Shown here in pieces: positions 46,709 to 57,972 of a stretch of DNA of 64,000 nt; the first letter of the stretch is position 1; each line of letters begins with the position of its first letter. Origin of the DNA: Pilaira anomala (lineage: Eukaryota; Mucoromycota; Mucoromycetes; Mucorales; Mucoraceae); NCBI GenBank assembly GCA_025716855.1, contig JAIXMQ010000045.1, positions 124,001 to 188,000 on the forward strand, given 5' to 3'. Under the pieces are notes generated by a model. The model did not search any database. It saw only the letters and a program-made list of their open reading frames with translations, and was not told the origin of the DNA. Position numbers and translations under genes: made by a program.

Positions 46709-47534
46709 AAAAATGAGATATTATCTTGTAATTTAAATAAAAATGGGAGAAAGACTTAAAATATGATAAGACTTCTTATGATCTTTATTTAGTTAAAAAA
46801 TAAGAGAGGGAACAAAACAACTGCTGGAGCCAAACTACCTTTTATACTAAGATAACATCATCAGTTGAGTTTCTATTTATGGACTGCTTGTAATATTGAC
46901 AAGCAGTAATTGGTTAGTTGTGTTTTTTATTAATATAGCGGTAGCTCTATTATTTATTTTATGAAAAGTAATCTCTTCCGAGAGACAGGTAAATACCGCA
47001 TTTACTATTAAAAAAATGTTCCTTTTTATTTAAATATCTTATTTTCAAAATGAGAAAGTTATGGACTATACAATACAAGATAAACCCGTTATCTGAACCA
47101 TAGGGAGAAAAACGTTTTTGATCTTGTTTTGGGGGATGTATGGCGTTCGTTTTAAGGTAGAGTGTTTAAATGAACTTTTGTAGGTGACAAACTAAAAGTT
47201 TAATTTTTTATAAGATTCAATATTCCGGAAAAAGATTACAAAAAGATCATTTTATTTCACAATTGGAAGAAATATAACGTGTTTGTGGTTATTACTGAGA
47301 GTGTATACAATAGTGGAGTGATGTACCAGCACCATAATAAAGATTCGGGTTACACTGTGACACATTTAGTCTGTTGCATAAGTTCTGTTTAGATGTTACA
47401 TGATTAATAAAGAGGGGAAATATTTAATCTACAAAAGACTAAACCCCATCCTCTGGTTCCTTTTTCTTTTTCTCTCTTCTTTTTTAATTTTTATATATAT
47501 ATATTTTACTCTTTTCCATCAAAAATTATATAAA
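46709..47534. other. Intergenic with a perfect 9-bp hairpin
   Basis: ACTGCTTGT (46883-46891) pairs with ACAAGCAGT (46899-46907) across a 7-nt loop. The remainder is AT-rich without a credible gene. It separates the divergent Gag-like and RNase H-like genes. Confidence 0.5.
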
Positions 47535-48759
47535 ATGTCTACAGTATCTATCCAAAATGAATCTTTACCTTCTTTTGAACCTATAGAGCACAAGAGTGCT
47601 TCACAAAAGAGAAAAAGAGCAGTACCAACTGTGAAGGAAGATACTGACTTACCTGCTATCAAGAAAACTAGAGGTAATAGATCCATACATTGTTTAGCTT
47701 ATATCTAAACTAATTATTTTAACAAATTACATAGCCAAGAAAAGTACTCGTATTCCTAACCAGCCTTTAACTATCGTAAGTTGTGTAAACGTAATTATGT
47801 TTATTTATTTCTAATATCATGCACAAAAGACAAAATCATTTGTTTGGATTGGCGCCACTTTATCTCAAGATGACAGTGCTTCAGGTGCATTTAGTGTTTA
47901 TTATGGTAAAGATGATAGTCGTAACTATACTGAGAAATTAACGTTGGGAGAAAACCAAGGCTTGGATTATGTCTATATCATGGTTTGTTATACTACACAC
48001 AACAGATATATCGTTCGATATTTATAGCCTGACATTTTTTTTTTTTTGATGTAGGGAGTGCTCCGTGCCCTTGATATTTGTAAGAATGAAACAAGTGCTT
48101 TATTTATTTATACAGGAAGCAAAATTCTTCAACAAAGTAAACGTAGTATTTATTAATTTCTGGTTGAACGATGTTATATTAATTTTCTTAAATAGATATT
48201 GATCAAGAAAGTGAAATGTACAGTGAACTCAGACAGAAAATTGAAAAGAGAGAGGGTAGCACATTTATTGTATGTTTTAATGTATCATGTAGCACACAAA
48301 ATAGTACCTTTTATTAACAAAAAGTATTTATACACTTTTTAGGAATACAAAGCAAATTCATCGGATGTACAAGACGAATACAAAACTGCTCATGACTTGT
48401 CAAACGAAAAACTTTTAGAAGAGTAAGTTTATAAAAAATTACAGATGCTTTTGAAAACTAAACTTTTATCTCTCTTTTGTAGTAAAATGATAATCGATGA
48501 AGAAGATACATTAGTAGAATCTCTCCAATTAACAGAAACCAGCACTGAAGTGTCAGTTTTAACAACTACAGTCGAGACCACGATCATTAAAACAAAGGAC
48601 GTACAAGTAGAAAAGGTTGTTACGACAGTCGAAGAAGAGCTCACCAATACTTCTTCTACAGCTGTTGCCGAACCTACTCCTAGTTGGGCCTCTACACTTC
48701 GTCTCACTAATCTTTTAGAGATTTTAAAAGCCCCCTTCAGTCGCAAAAACATGCAATAA
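47535..48759 (+). CDS. RNase H1-like pseudoenzyme with acidic Ser/Thr tail
   Basis: Seven exons are read from MSTVSIQNESLPSF (47535) to a stop at 48757-48759. After a basic lead (SQKRKRA, KKSTRIPNQPL) the fold of RNase H1 is recognisable: FVWIGATLSQ, ASGAFSVYYGKDDSRNYTEK, MGVLRALDICKNETSALFIY, then ELRQKIEKREGSTFIEYKAN and DEYKTAHDLSNEKL. The catalytic acids appear lost: the first-strand Asp (YTDG) is Gly in WIGA, the helix Glu is Asp (GLDY), YTDS is YTGS, and the last Asp (EAD) is His in TAH. The C-terminal 95 residues are Thr/Glu-rich and disordered-looking. It is therefore probably a binding or structural protein of the nucleus; function is unknown. Confidence 0.7.
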
Positions 48760-49123
48760 TAGCTGTCATATCCCATAATTTTCATCATATATATATATAT
48801 TTTTTTTTTTCCTTTTTTAATAAATCATTACATCTCCCCCCCCCCCTTTTTTTTTTATCGTTATTCTTCTATGATATCAAATGGATAATCTTTGTGATTT
48901 TCTGTTTTCTCATTCTTTGCCCTGTACGCATAAAAAAGGAGAACTGTGATATATCATAGCATAAAACAGTCTTCAAATTCTAGATTTACTTTGCAGTGCA
49001 TATCACTTTATTAATACATCAAGTGTAATACGCATATATTTCCCCTAATGATAACCTTTTCATAAATAACCGAGTATTTCTAAAACAAGTAGTATTTATA
49101 AGACAAGTAGTATTTCTAAAACG
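48760..49123. other. Intergenic; short degenerate repeats before a gypsy fragment
   Basis: A C12 run is at 48836-48847. A 17-19 bp motif (AGTATTTCTAAAACAAGT) is repeated about three times at 49073-49122. No gene seen. Confidence 0.5.
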
Positions 49124-49447
49124 CAAAAACAAGCACAATCCTTTTTAGGATTTGTTAACTTCTTTCGTCAACATATTCCAAATGCTGCATCCTTAATGAC
49201 ACCTTCAGATACCTTATTAAAATCACATGACACGATAAAAAAAAGTGGTCCTTTTAAATGGACTAATACACATCAATTACACTTTGATACTTTAGATACT
49301 TAATGATAATAACAAAAAAATACAAACTATTAAATATATTGGATTTTTGTCTCGTACGTTTAATAAGCATGGAAGATTATATTCTGTTTCCATGCGAGAA
49401 TTAAATGGAGTCACATATGCTCTTAAACAATTTCACAAGTTCGTTTG
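49124..49447 (+). pseudogene. Truncated Ty3/gypsy polymerase fragment (RT connection and RNase H)
   Basis: The first block reads QSFLGFVNFFRQHIPNAA and PFKWTNTHQLHFDTL, the end of a gypsy reverse transcriptase. It stops at TAA near 49301. A frame shift and internal deletion later, the second block reads YIGFLSRTFNKHGRLYSVSM and RELNGVTYALKQFHKFVW, from the RNase H domain, and then runs directly into the minisatellite. No LTR or integrase is present, and the gene is broken and not functional. It is on the strand opposite to the Gag-like gene, so the two are probably not one element. Confidence 0.82.
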
Positions 49448-49860
49448 GGTGTTTCCAGTGCGTTTCCAGTGCGTTTCCAGTGCGTTTCCAAGTGCGTTTC
49501 CAGCGCGTTTCCAGTGCGTTTCCAGTGCGTTTCCAAGTGCGTTTCCAAGTGCGTTTCCAAGTGCGTTTCCAGCGCGTTTCCAGTGCGTTTCCAGTGCGTT
49601 TCCAGCGCGTTTCCAGTGCGTTTCCAGTGCGTTTCCAGTGCGTTTCCAGTGCGTTTCCAAGTGCGTTTCCAGTGCGTTTCCAGTGCGTTTCCAGTGCGTT
49701 TCCAGTGCGTTTCCAGTGCGTTTCCAAGTGCGTTTCCAAGTGCGTTTCCAGTGCGTTTCCAGCGCGTTTCCAGCGCGTTTCCAGTGCGTTTCCAGTGCGT
49801 TTCCAAGTGCGTTTCCAAATGCGTTTGCAAGTGCGTTTCCAGTGCGTTTCCAAGTGTGTT
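49448..49860 (+). repeat. GTGCGTTTCCA minisatellite, about 36 copies
   Basis: Units of 11 bp (GTGCGTTTCCA or GCGCGTTTCCA) alternate irregularly with 12-bp units carrying an extra A. I count about 36. Because 11 and 12 bp mixtures contain no stop in any frame, all six frames are open, which yields spurious proteins. The array starts where the gypsy fragment breaks off. Confidence 0.95.
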
Positions 49861-51311
49861 GTAGTATTCACCTGTTTCACGCAAGAGATTACTTTTCATA
49901 TAATAAATAATATAATGCTGTTTTTTGAATATGAGTTTGCGTTGAGATAAAAATTAATTTGCGCTAACATTAAAAGAATATTTACATCAAGGTAAAAATA
50001 GTTTTGTATTGCTTAATAACCTAAAATATCGTAAAGGTTTCCTCTTTTTACTTTTCCTTTCAAAAACATGATCCTTTTCTGTAGACATCCTCTTAATCTC
50101 TTGCTTGAATAAGATTTGTAGCCAAACAAGAGATTGTATCAAGAAATATTACATCTTGTTGTCAATGGTAAGATATATCACGTCTTTAGTATTATATGAG
50201 CCCCGCGTGAGAAAAAAAAGTATAAAGAAGTCAAAAATAATCAACAAAAGATTAATACAAACTAAAAAGAAATAGCGAGAATGTCGCTGTAAAATAAGTA
50301 CTTTGATAATGAAAAAGGATCGATTGAAAACTACTAAAAAGAACATTGAATATGAGCGAAACGTACTGCAGCGTAAAGAAGGTCCAAATTTACCATATAT
50401 GCAGTAGTAATAAGCTCGTCCAGCCAATTAAAACGCAATTCGTTTTTAACCCCGCTCGATTTTTTTTTTAAAAAAAGTAAAGGGTATCCCCTTGATGATT
50501 TTTCAAAAATCAGAAATCTGGATATATCTTGACATTAAAAAGGATTTAGACCTTAGCTCTTTAATTGGATTAAATGTAAAATTTTACGCTCTTTCTATTG
50601 ATGTAAAAATCAAGGTTGAGTGATAACAAATATTAATGGTTATCTTAAGAAAATAAAAAAACGGTTTCTGTTAGAGCAAGTATATTTTTTACATATAAAA
50701 ACACAAATATAATTCTATAGAAAGATTTATCTTCAAATTATGCATTGTTTGAATATTATATTGCATAATAAAATACTGAACACAAAGGGACTTTACTTTG
50801 ACAGGAAAAAATCAGGATTCGAATTTCAATTTTTTTTTTGATTCTGGAAGATATTTTTAAAGAGATTTGATTGGCTGAAAAAAAATATTTTTTTGTATGA
50901 GCACTTGCTATAAACGAGACCCTTTTAAAGAGAAGTATTCTATAGGGTTGACAAACACGAAACGTAGCATAGGGGATTTGTTACCTTAATTTAATGGCAG
51001 TTTCAAAAAGGCTTGTGCATAATTAAAAAGATGAACTTGAAGACTAAGTTCTTAGCAAGGTAGTTTGATGGTGGTTACCTTTAACATTTTCAGACGTGTT
51101 TCTACTTTCTCATAGCTGCTGTCCTGTTGGTATCATTGTAGCTACTTTTGAGAACTAAGAGAAGTACTTTTTCTTTTACTTTTTGGCATAAACTCGGTGA
51201 GAAAATATCCGGCTTTAACCCCCCCCCCCCTTCACTCATTTAACAAGTGCAGCTTACACATAAAATAAATAACATCCTATTCTGTGCTTTTATTTTTATT
51301 TTTTTACAAAC
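49861..51311. other. Gene-poor tract with inverted-repeat copy 2
   Basis: About 1.45 kb with no credible gene. A 52-bp element with inverted arms is at 50092-50143. A C12 run is at 51219-51230. Confidence 0.5.
50092..50143. repeat. 52-bp inverted-repeat element, copy 2
   Basis: CTTAATCTCTTG opens and CAAGAGATTGTATCAAG closes the element, with a 23-nt middle. The same lengths (12, 23, 17) occur at 59630-59681, with a diverged middle. Confidence 0.65.
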
Positions 51312-52009
51312 ATGCTTCGAATCACTAAACAAGTTTTCAAACCTCAATTGACTTTAAGCCGTAGTTTAGCTACTTACAACAGTCCTACAAGGCCTGTCAG
51401 TGATAGACCTTTGACACAAAAAGAACGTGAGTTTATTGAACCCATGATTCGAGTTGATCAAGCAGGCGAAGTAGGAGCTTATTACATTTACAAGGGACAG
51501 ATTGCGGTCTTGGGTAAAGACAAAAAAATTGAAACCTATTTTACAAGAGATGTGGGACCAAGAAAAGGTTCATTTGGCACGCTTTGATGAGCTTGTAGGG
51601 CACCACCGTATTCGCCCTAGTTTATTAAGACCTATTTGGGAAGTTGCGGGGTATACTGTTGGATATGCCACTGCAGCTATTGGTAAAGAAGCGGCTATGG
51701 CCTGTACAGAAGCAGTAGAGACTGTGGTTGGTAACCATTACGATGATCAATTGAGAGAGTTGGTAGCTATTAAAAATCACAATCAAGATTTAGTGGATCT
51801 TAGTAAAGTAAGTTATGATTTCATTTGTTGATTGTATGCCTTCTAAAACGTGATATGATTAGACGGTAGCCCAGTTCAGAGATGAAGAGTTGGAGCATCA
51901 TGATATTGCTGTAGCACACGATGCTCAACAGGCTCCTTTTCATACTGTACTCAAAGCAGTGATTATGCAAGGTTGTAAATCTGCCATTTAGGTTGCTTCC
52001 CGTGTATAA
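51312..52009 (+). pseudogene. COQ7: COQ7 (demethoxyubiquinone hydroxylase) with a frameshift and a late nonsense codon
   Basis: The frame opens MLRITKQVFKPQLTLSRSLA, a mitochondrial presequence-like N-terminus, then REFIEPMIRVDQAGEVGAYY and IYKGQIAVLG. At an A7 run (51522-51528) the frame shifts by one; continuing in the other frame gives KPILQEMWDQEKVHLARFDE, LLRPIWEVAGYTVGYATAAI and ACTEAVETVVGNHYDDQLRE. An intron (about 51810-51861) leads to FRDEELEHHDIAVAHD, keeping the di-iron Glu and His residues. Where the family has Trp near the end, this copy has TAG (51989-51991), with VASRV and TAA following in frame to 52009. COQ7 makes a late step of ubiquinone synthesis on the inner mitochondrial membrane. 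Either this is a pseudogene or one or both lesions are assembly errors. Confidence 0.8.
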
Positions 52010-52463
52010 AAACCAAGCCAAGAAACACTATAACTTAATAACAACATTCATACTTGCATTAAATATAACACAAAACTGTATCCCAAATAAATATTATGAA
52101 AAAAAAAGCGTACTGTATTGTACCCAAAAAAAGAAACCGTACCGTACCCAAATGAAAAAAAGCTTACAATGAATTGCGTTTGAAAATATAATTTTTGGGA
52201 CGTCTTTTCATTTACAAATGGTGTAACTTGTTAAACTGAATTCAGTCTGAGCTCTCATCCTCGTTCTTTAAGCTTGTACAGTGTTACCTGTTTGGACCCC
52301 CTTTTTGATTAGATAATGAGAATACGTTTGCGTCATCTTTATACCTTTCTTTTTTTTTTTCGGTGGCAAAATAATAAAAAAGGTGCAAAAAATAGAAGTC
52401 TGTAGAACTCTTTTTTTTTTGTTATTATTAAATTTTTTTTTTTGTGGAAAGTTTCTTTAAAGG
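52010..52463. other. Intergenic, AT-rich
   Basis: The sequence between the COQ7 copy and the Fray kinase contains a short repeated motif (GTACTGTA, ACCGTACCGTACCC at 52108-52150) and T/A runs. No gene is seen. Confidence 0.45.
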
Positions 52464-55210
52464 ATGGAGCGTATAGACAGTATTCATTCAGCAGCATCGT
52501 CTGATGATAACCGAAACCCAAAACCTATATTGATATCGACGCCACCACCAGTCCAACCACACCATCAGTCAAGAAAATCGATAAGTGGTATTGATATTTT
52601 GAACGGGCTGAAAATTATGACCAGTAGTAATAGTATATTACACTTGAATAATGACAGTAATGCGCCTTCTTCCCCTGTACCTTCTCAAATAATACCAGAA
52701 CATCATTTTAGTCAAATTGATGATTTTGAGATAAAAGAGCCTATAGGTAATAATATTAAAAAAAAAAAAGAAAAAAATTTGGTTGCTATGGAAATATATA
52801 TATAAACTTTAATTCTATTTTTTTTTTTTTTAAAAAAAAGGGTATGGATCTTCTGCTATTGTGTATAAAGCAATTTATAAACCATCAGGTAAACGTATGG
52901 CATTAAAGATGATTGATCTTGATAAATTTGAGCGTAATCAGATCGATGAACTTCGAGTAAAGTATACATACACCCTAAAAGTTTAGGAAACGGACTTCTA
53001 ATGTATACTTATTTATAGCGTGAAACAGCATTAATGGCACTATCCAAACATCCAAATGTACTACGTGTGTATGGATCTTTTGTACATGGATCGAAATTAT
53101 ATATTGTTACTCCATTTTTAGGCGGTGGATCTTGTTTGGATATTATGAAGACTCGATTTCCAGATGGATTAGATGAATTGAGTATTGCGACTATTTTGAA
53201 ACAAGCGTTGGAAGGGCTATTGTATTTCCATAAGAACGGACATATTCATCGTGACGTAAAGGCAGGAAATTTGTTGATGGATGATGATGGAACTGTGTTG
53301 CTTGGTGATTTTGGAGTTTCTTCTTCCCTGATGGAAACAGGTGAAAGAGGTATGCGAAAGACATTTGTTGGTACTGTAAGTATATAAATATAAAAACGAG
53401 ATTTAGAAAAAGAGATAATAATATTTTTTTTTATATAATAAAGCCTTGTTGGATGGCACCTGAGGTCATGGAACAAGCAGAATATGACTATAAAGCAGAT
53501 ATTTGGAGTTTTGGTATAACTTGTATTGAATTGGCAACAGGTCATGCACCTTTTGCAAAATATCCACCACTCAAGGTATTGATGATGACACTTTCAAATG
53601 ACCCACCTACTTTGGATCGTGAAGGTACTATTCATAAATACTCTAAATCGTTCAAAGAAATGATCGATAGTTGTTTATCAAAAGATCCGCATAAAAGGTA
53701 ACAAAAATATTACATCATTCGTATGTATGTTGTACTTACATACAATCATTTTTTTTTTAGACCGAATGCAGAAAAGTTATTGTTACATCCATTCTTTAAA
53801 CAGGCCAAAAGAAAGGATTATCTAATAAAAACCATTTTGGTTGAGTTACCTCCTTTGGAATTACGTCCTCGTAAGATTATACCTCAAAAACAAGTGACGA
53901 TTACAAAGACGGATGAATGGGATTTTGATGACGATGACGATGAAGAAGAAGAAGATGAAGAAGAGTTATTAGATCCAAATCATGATCATCAACAGTTACA
54001 AAAGCAACAACAAGTACAAGATAATTCAAAAAAGCCTACTAATACAAAGAGACATATTTCATTTGGTGATGTAGTTGTACGTAATAATAATATTGTTCAT
54101 CCTGCCGAGACTTCTCCTCCTCCTCCCACACATAATACTGTCTCAGGTACTCCACCTAGAAAATCTAGATTCGTCATTGAAGAAGCAAATAATAATAATG
54201 CAGATACTTTTAATTCTTCTTCTGTTCGAAGTTCAAGTCCTATGCTTGAAGATGAACATGTACTTTCAGATGGTGAAGTGATGAAGGGTCGATTTTATGT
54301 GAATCAACAGAATAAGCCTGTCACTTTTAATGACACACCTATTATTCATCACCATCAACAAACGGATGAAGAAGATAGATTACATAAGATGCCTAGTACT
54401 GACGCATTCAATGTAGATCGTAAATCTAGATTTGAAATATCTTCTGCAACGAATTCACCTATGCTTTATCAGCCTATACCTCTTTCAAGAGATAGTTCTT
54501 CTTATTCCTCTTCTTCTAATGGTCGTAGTAACAATAATACTACTCATACTAATAATAATACCACTTCTATTCCTACTATAACAGCTGTAACCGAAAAAAG
54601 ATACCCAATGGATACCAGTACCCTAACTACAGAGAACATAGCTCTTTTAACTGAATCTTCTAGAAAGATTGGTCGATTTGAATTGACAGGTGGATCGGCT
54701 TGCTCTTCTGTAGATGTTACTCCTCGTGGTAGTATTTCATCTAGTCATGTTGATCATTTAAATACGCCTGCACATCATCATCATCAATCTCAACTCTCCA
54801 TTGATTCAAATCAATTTAATCCTCAGTATCAAATTGAAGAACTTATTCGGTTTAATGAATCGCAGCGACTTATCTTGCAAGAATTGAGTTCTACTTTTAA
54901 AAGGCCTACTCCTAGTACTGCTGCTCCTGCTACAATTACTAACTCGACTATTGCTAATCCTAACGAATATGCTTCTTCTTATTTTGATTCAGTACCTCAA
55001 AGGTAAAAAAAAAAAAAAAAAAAAAAAAAAATGAATACTTGTACTTTTAATATAAAAAACTAATATGTATTTATTAGCAATGTTATTACCGCAACCGTAG
55101 AACATTTGGACAAGTTAATTCAACAAACACTAAAAGAAAACACAGACTTACAAAAGGAAAACGAAGCACTTAGACGAGAATTAAAAGAATTAAAATCAAA
55201 TCAATTATAA
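52464..55210 (+). CDS. Fray/OSR1-type STE20 kinase with RFx[V/I/L] repeats and a C-terminal leucine zipper
   Basis: Six exons (52464-52746, 52841-52956, 53019-53375, 53444-53697, 53761-55002, 55078-55210) give 794 residues. The kinase domain has the loop [12 protein letters not shown], Lys in [22 protein letters not shown] and [10 protein letters not shown], and the Fray-type [20 protein letters not shown]. The long Ser/Asn-rich C-terminal region has an acidic patch and four motifs: SRFVI (472-476), GRFYV (513-517), SRFEI (559-563), GRFEL (641-645). It ends in a heptad coiled coil, [20 protein letters not shown]. In animals OSR1/SPAK bind RFx[V/I] peptides in WNK and TSC22D partners; here the motifs are inside the kinase protein. 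A stress or ion-homeostasis role is inferred. Confidence 0.85.
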
Positions 55211-55296
55211 TAAAAAGTGAGAGAAAAAAAAAAAAAAAAAGCAGGAAAAAAATTATTATTAAATGTATATGTGTTACAAAAAGGGTATTTTTTTTT

Positions 55297-57310
55297 TTAA
55301 TTTTCGGATTTTGCACTTTCTCTTGCAGCACGAATTAAAGGTGTGAGCGATCTTAATGGATCAGCAATTTGTAAAAATGGATGATGTAACATTTCTTCTG
55401 CTGAAGGTCTTAATTCAGGGTCAACTTGTAAGCATTGAGCTAAAAAGTCTCTAAAGACATCTGATAATGATTCTGGACTTTGTAAAGTAGGTGTACCATT
55501 GGTTGCAATTAAATAAAGTGCACGTAATGGATTTTCGTTCAAGTAAGGTGGTTCTCCTTCAATCATTTCAATTGCCATGATACCAAGTGACCAAATATCT
55601 ACTTTAGATCCATATTCTTTACGAGTCACCACTTCAGGTGCCATCCAATAAGGTGTACCTACCATCGTAGTACGCTTTGATTGACCTTCATTTAACTGAG
55701 CACAGAAACCAAAATCAGCTATAATAATATTTTTTTTTAGCAAAAAAAATTAAAATAAATAATGGTTTACTGTATAATATATACTTACTTAATTTAATAT
55801 CTCCTTGTAAACTTAACAAGATATTATCACTTTTAATATCACGATGAATCACATCATTTGTATGTAAATGATGTAAACCTTGCAAGACTTGTTTACAGAC
55901 AGCTGCAATTTGTCCTTCCATCATCATATTACAAGTCACCACATCCGTTAAACTGCCACCTTCCATATACTCCATCACAACCCATAAATCTCCTTTCCAA
56001 AGGTAAGAATCTAAAAAGTTGACGATATTTTCATTTTGTGATTTTTTCATCACCAAAATTTCGTTGATAATTAATTCCTTTTTAGGTTGTTGTTCCAAAT
56101 TCATTTGCTTTATAGCGACCGGAACTGCTTTATTATCTCCCGATTTACGATGGGCTATAAATACACCACCTGAAGCACTAATATAGGAGAGAAAAATTGT
56201 AAGTATGAATTTTTTTTAAAAAAAAAAAGGAGGGTGTAGAAGAACACTTATATTACAGTGTTTTTTTTATATTTTATTTTACCCTTGCCCTATCTTGACC
56301 ATGTCTCGATATACATCGTTTGGATCCGAATTGTAACAGATTTCTTGTAATTGTTTAACGATATCGAACTCACCTTGTTTAGGTTCTTTTGCTTTCCGTT
56401 TAATTACAGGTGGATAATTTGAATCTTCTGCTTGTTCTGCAATTACAACTGAATCAGTCTTTTTAGGTGATTCAACTTAGAAATAGTTGAGATTAGTATC
56501 ATACAATCGCATAACAGTATATATTATATAATATTTTACCCATAGAAGATCGATTTGAAGCCTATTTTTTTTTTAAAAAAAAAAGAAAAAGGATGAGCAA
56601 AAACATATTAAACAGGGCCAAAATAAAATAAAAATAACTTACGACCGAACTTCTCTTTCCATTATAGTCTGGAAACTTTAACTTTGATAACCTACGAAAT
56701 GAATTAGTGATTGCGTTTCCTTTTTGTTGTTGCTGTTGAAGTGATTGTTGAATATCTAAATCAGTTACGGATTGATTCGCTGAATTCTTTGGGATCTTAT
56801 GCCAAACGGCTTCATCTAATTCTCTTGCTTCTTGATAGAATTCAATGGCATTGATGACAGCCTATTTAAAAAAAAGGGGAAGGGTTTTGAATAAGGAGTT
56901 TTTGAAAAAAAAACCAGTTTTTACTCCTTTTTTTTTGAATATATACCTGCGGATTTTGCTCCTGTTCAATTTGAGTGATTCCACTTGATTTTAACAGTGT
57001 ATGCCATTCTCTAGGTAGTCCAGTAAATTCACCTGTATTTGCATCAAAACCAACGTGCGTAACATGTCTAGTATTATAAGGAGAAGAGATATCCATTGGA
57101 CCTGAAATCACCATCATATCCGCCGGATTATTGTTATTATTGGACATGAGATCTTTTTTAAAATAAAAGTTAATAGGTTGTTTATAAATAAATAAATAAA
57201 AAAGACCACAAAAAATTACCAACGAACTTATCAAGGACGCCCTTAAATTTACTATCACGATGATTACTCTTTTCATCTGTATTGTTTTGTTGTCTTTGTT
57301 CTGAGCTCAT
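55297..57310 (-). CDS. PAK/Ste20-type kinase with CRIB domain
   Basis: Seven or more exons give about 520 residues. Exon 1 begins [14 protein letters not shown] (57310). The CRIB/PBD is [20 protein letters not shown] followed by [15 protein letters not shown] Gln-rich linker (LQQQQKG) precedes the kinase: VKIGQG joined to [53 protein letters not shown] and [17 protein letters not shown]; it ends REAAKSEN-like ARESAKSEN (stop 55297). No PH domain is seen, so it is closer to Ste20/Shk1 than to Cla4. It should act downstream of Cdc42 in polarity and hyphal growth. An upstream exon (about 57313-57382) reads in frame as HRIKSHTSLSRTLSLKPHV, so the true start may lie further upstream. Confidence 0.88.
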
Positions 57311-57972
57311 AGGTGCTGTATTGTATAATTTGGTTACGTGAGGTTTAAGAGAAAGTGTACGTGAAAGTGATGTATGTGACTTGATGCGATGATCTATAAA
57401 AATCGAGTTTTTTTTTTTTTTTTTTTTTTTTGAGTTGATTTTATTTTATTTATTTAGGCCGCTGTTTTATAAAACTCTATTATATTTTTTTTTAGTTTTT
57501 TTTTGCCTTTTTGCATCCACTCGAATTAAAAACAGAAAAAAAAAACAAAAAAGAAAAAGAGAGAGAGAGAAAAAACAAAGAGTTTTATATAGTTTTGGTT
57601 TAAAAATATATATTTTTATATTCTTTCAAAACAAACAACAAACAATCGAATAGATTCCCCTATTATATATATATACAAAAAAAAAACAGGAGTAAAAAAA
57701 AAAAAAAAAAAAAAAAAGGTGTAGAAAAAAAAAAGAGACAAGCAACAACCAAAAAAAAAAAAAGAAAAAAAAGGTCTTAAATCACTCCCCAGTTTTTTCT
57801 TGTTTCTTAATATGCCGACACATTTCACGCATACATGAATACACACACGCATAACATATATGTGTTTTTATCGGTGAAACAATCATGTTCCATGATGAAA
57901 AGGGATAAAAGAAAAGATGATTTCAATTCTTCCTTGCTTTGTTTACTGTCAAAAAAAAAAAAAAATTTAATT
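57311..57972. other. Region between divergent PAK and USP genes
   Basis: Minus-strand frame at about 57313-57382 probably belongs to the PAK transcript. T25, A22 and GA-rich tracts occupy much of the rest. No other gene is seen. Confidence 0.45.

Noticed and set aside
49347..49950. Long open frames on both strands across 49.35-49.95 kb
   Set aside because: They are translations of the 11/12-bp minisatellite in each frame, with a little gypsy remnant at the left edge. The repeated SAFPVRFQ-type peptides are not a real protein.
50149..50427. 92-codon minus-strand hydrophobic frame
   Set aside because: The hydrophobicity comes from AT-rich composition; there is no promoter or start context and no family likeness.
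51515..51560. A short intron or programmed frameshift explaining the COQ7 shift
   Set aside because: There is no GT-AG pair that removes a suitable length, and no known slippery-site context is required for COQ7. A single inserted A is the simpler reading.
51502..51831. A separate gene in the second COQ7 frame
   Set aside because: It continues the COQ7 protein exactly after the A7 run, so it is the same gene shifted by one base.
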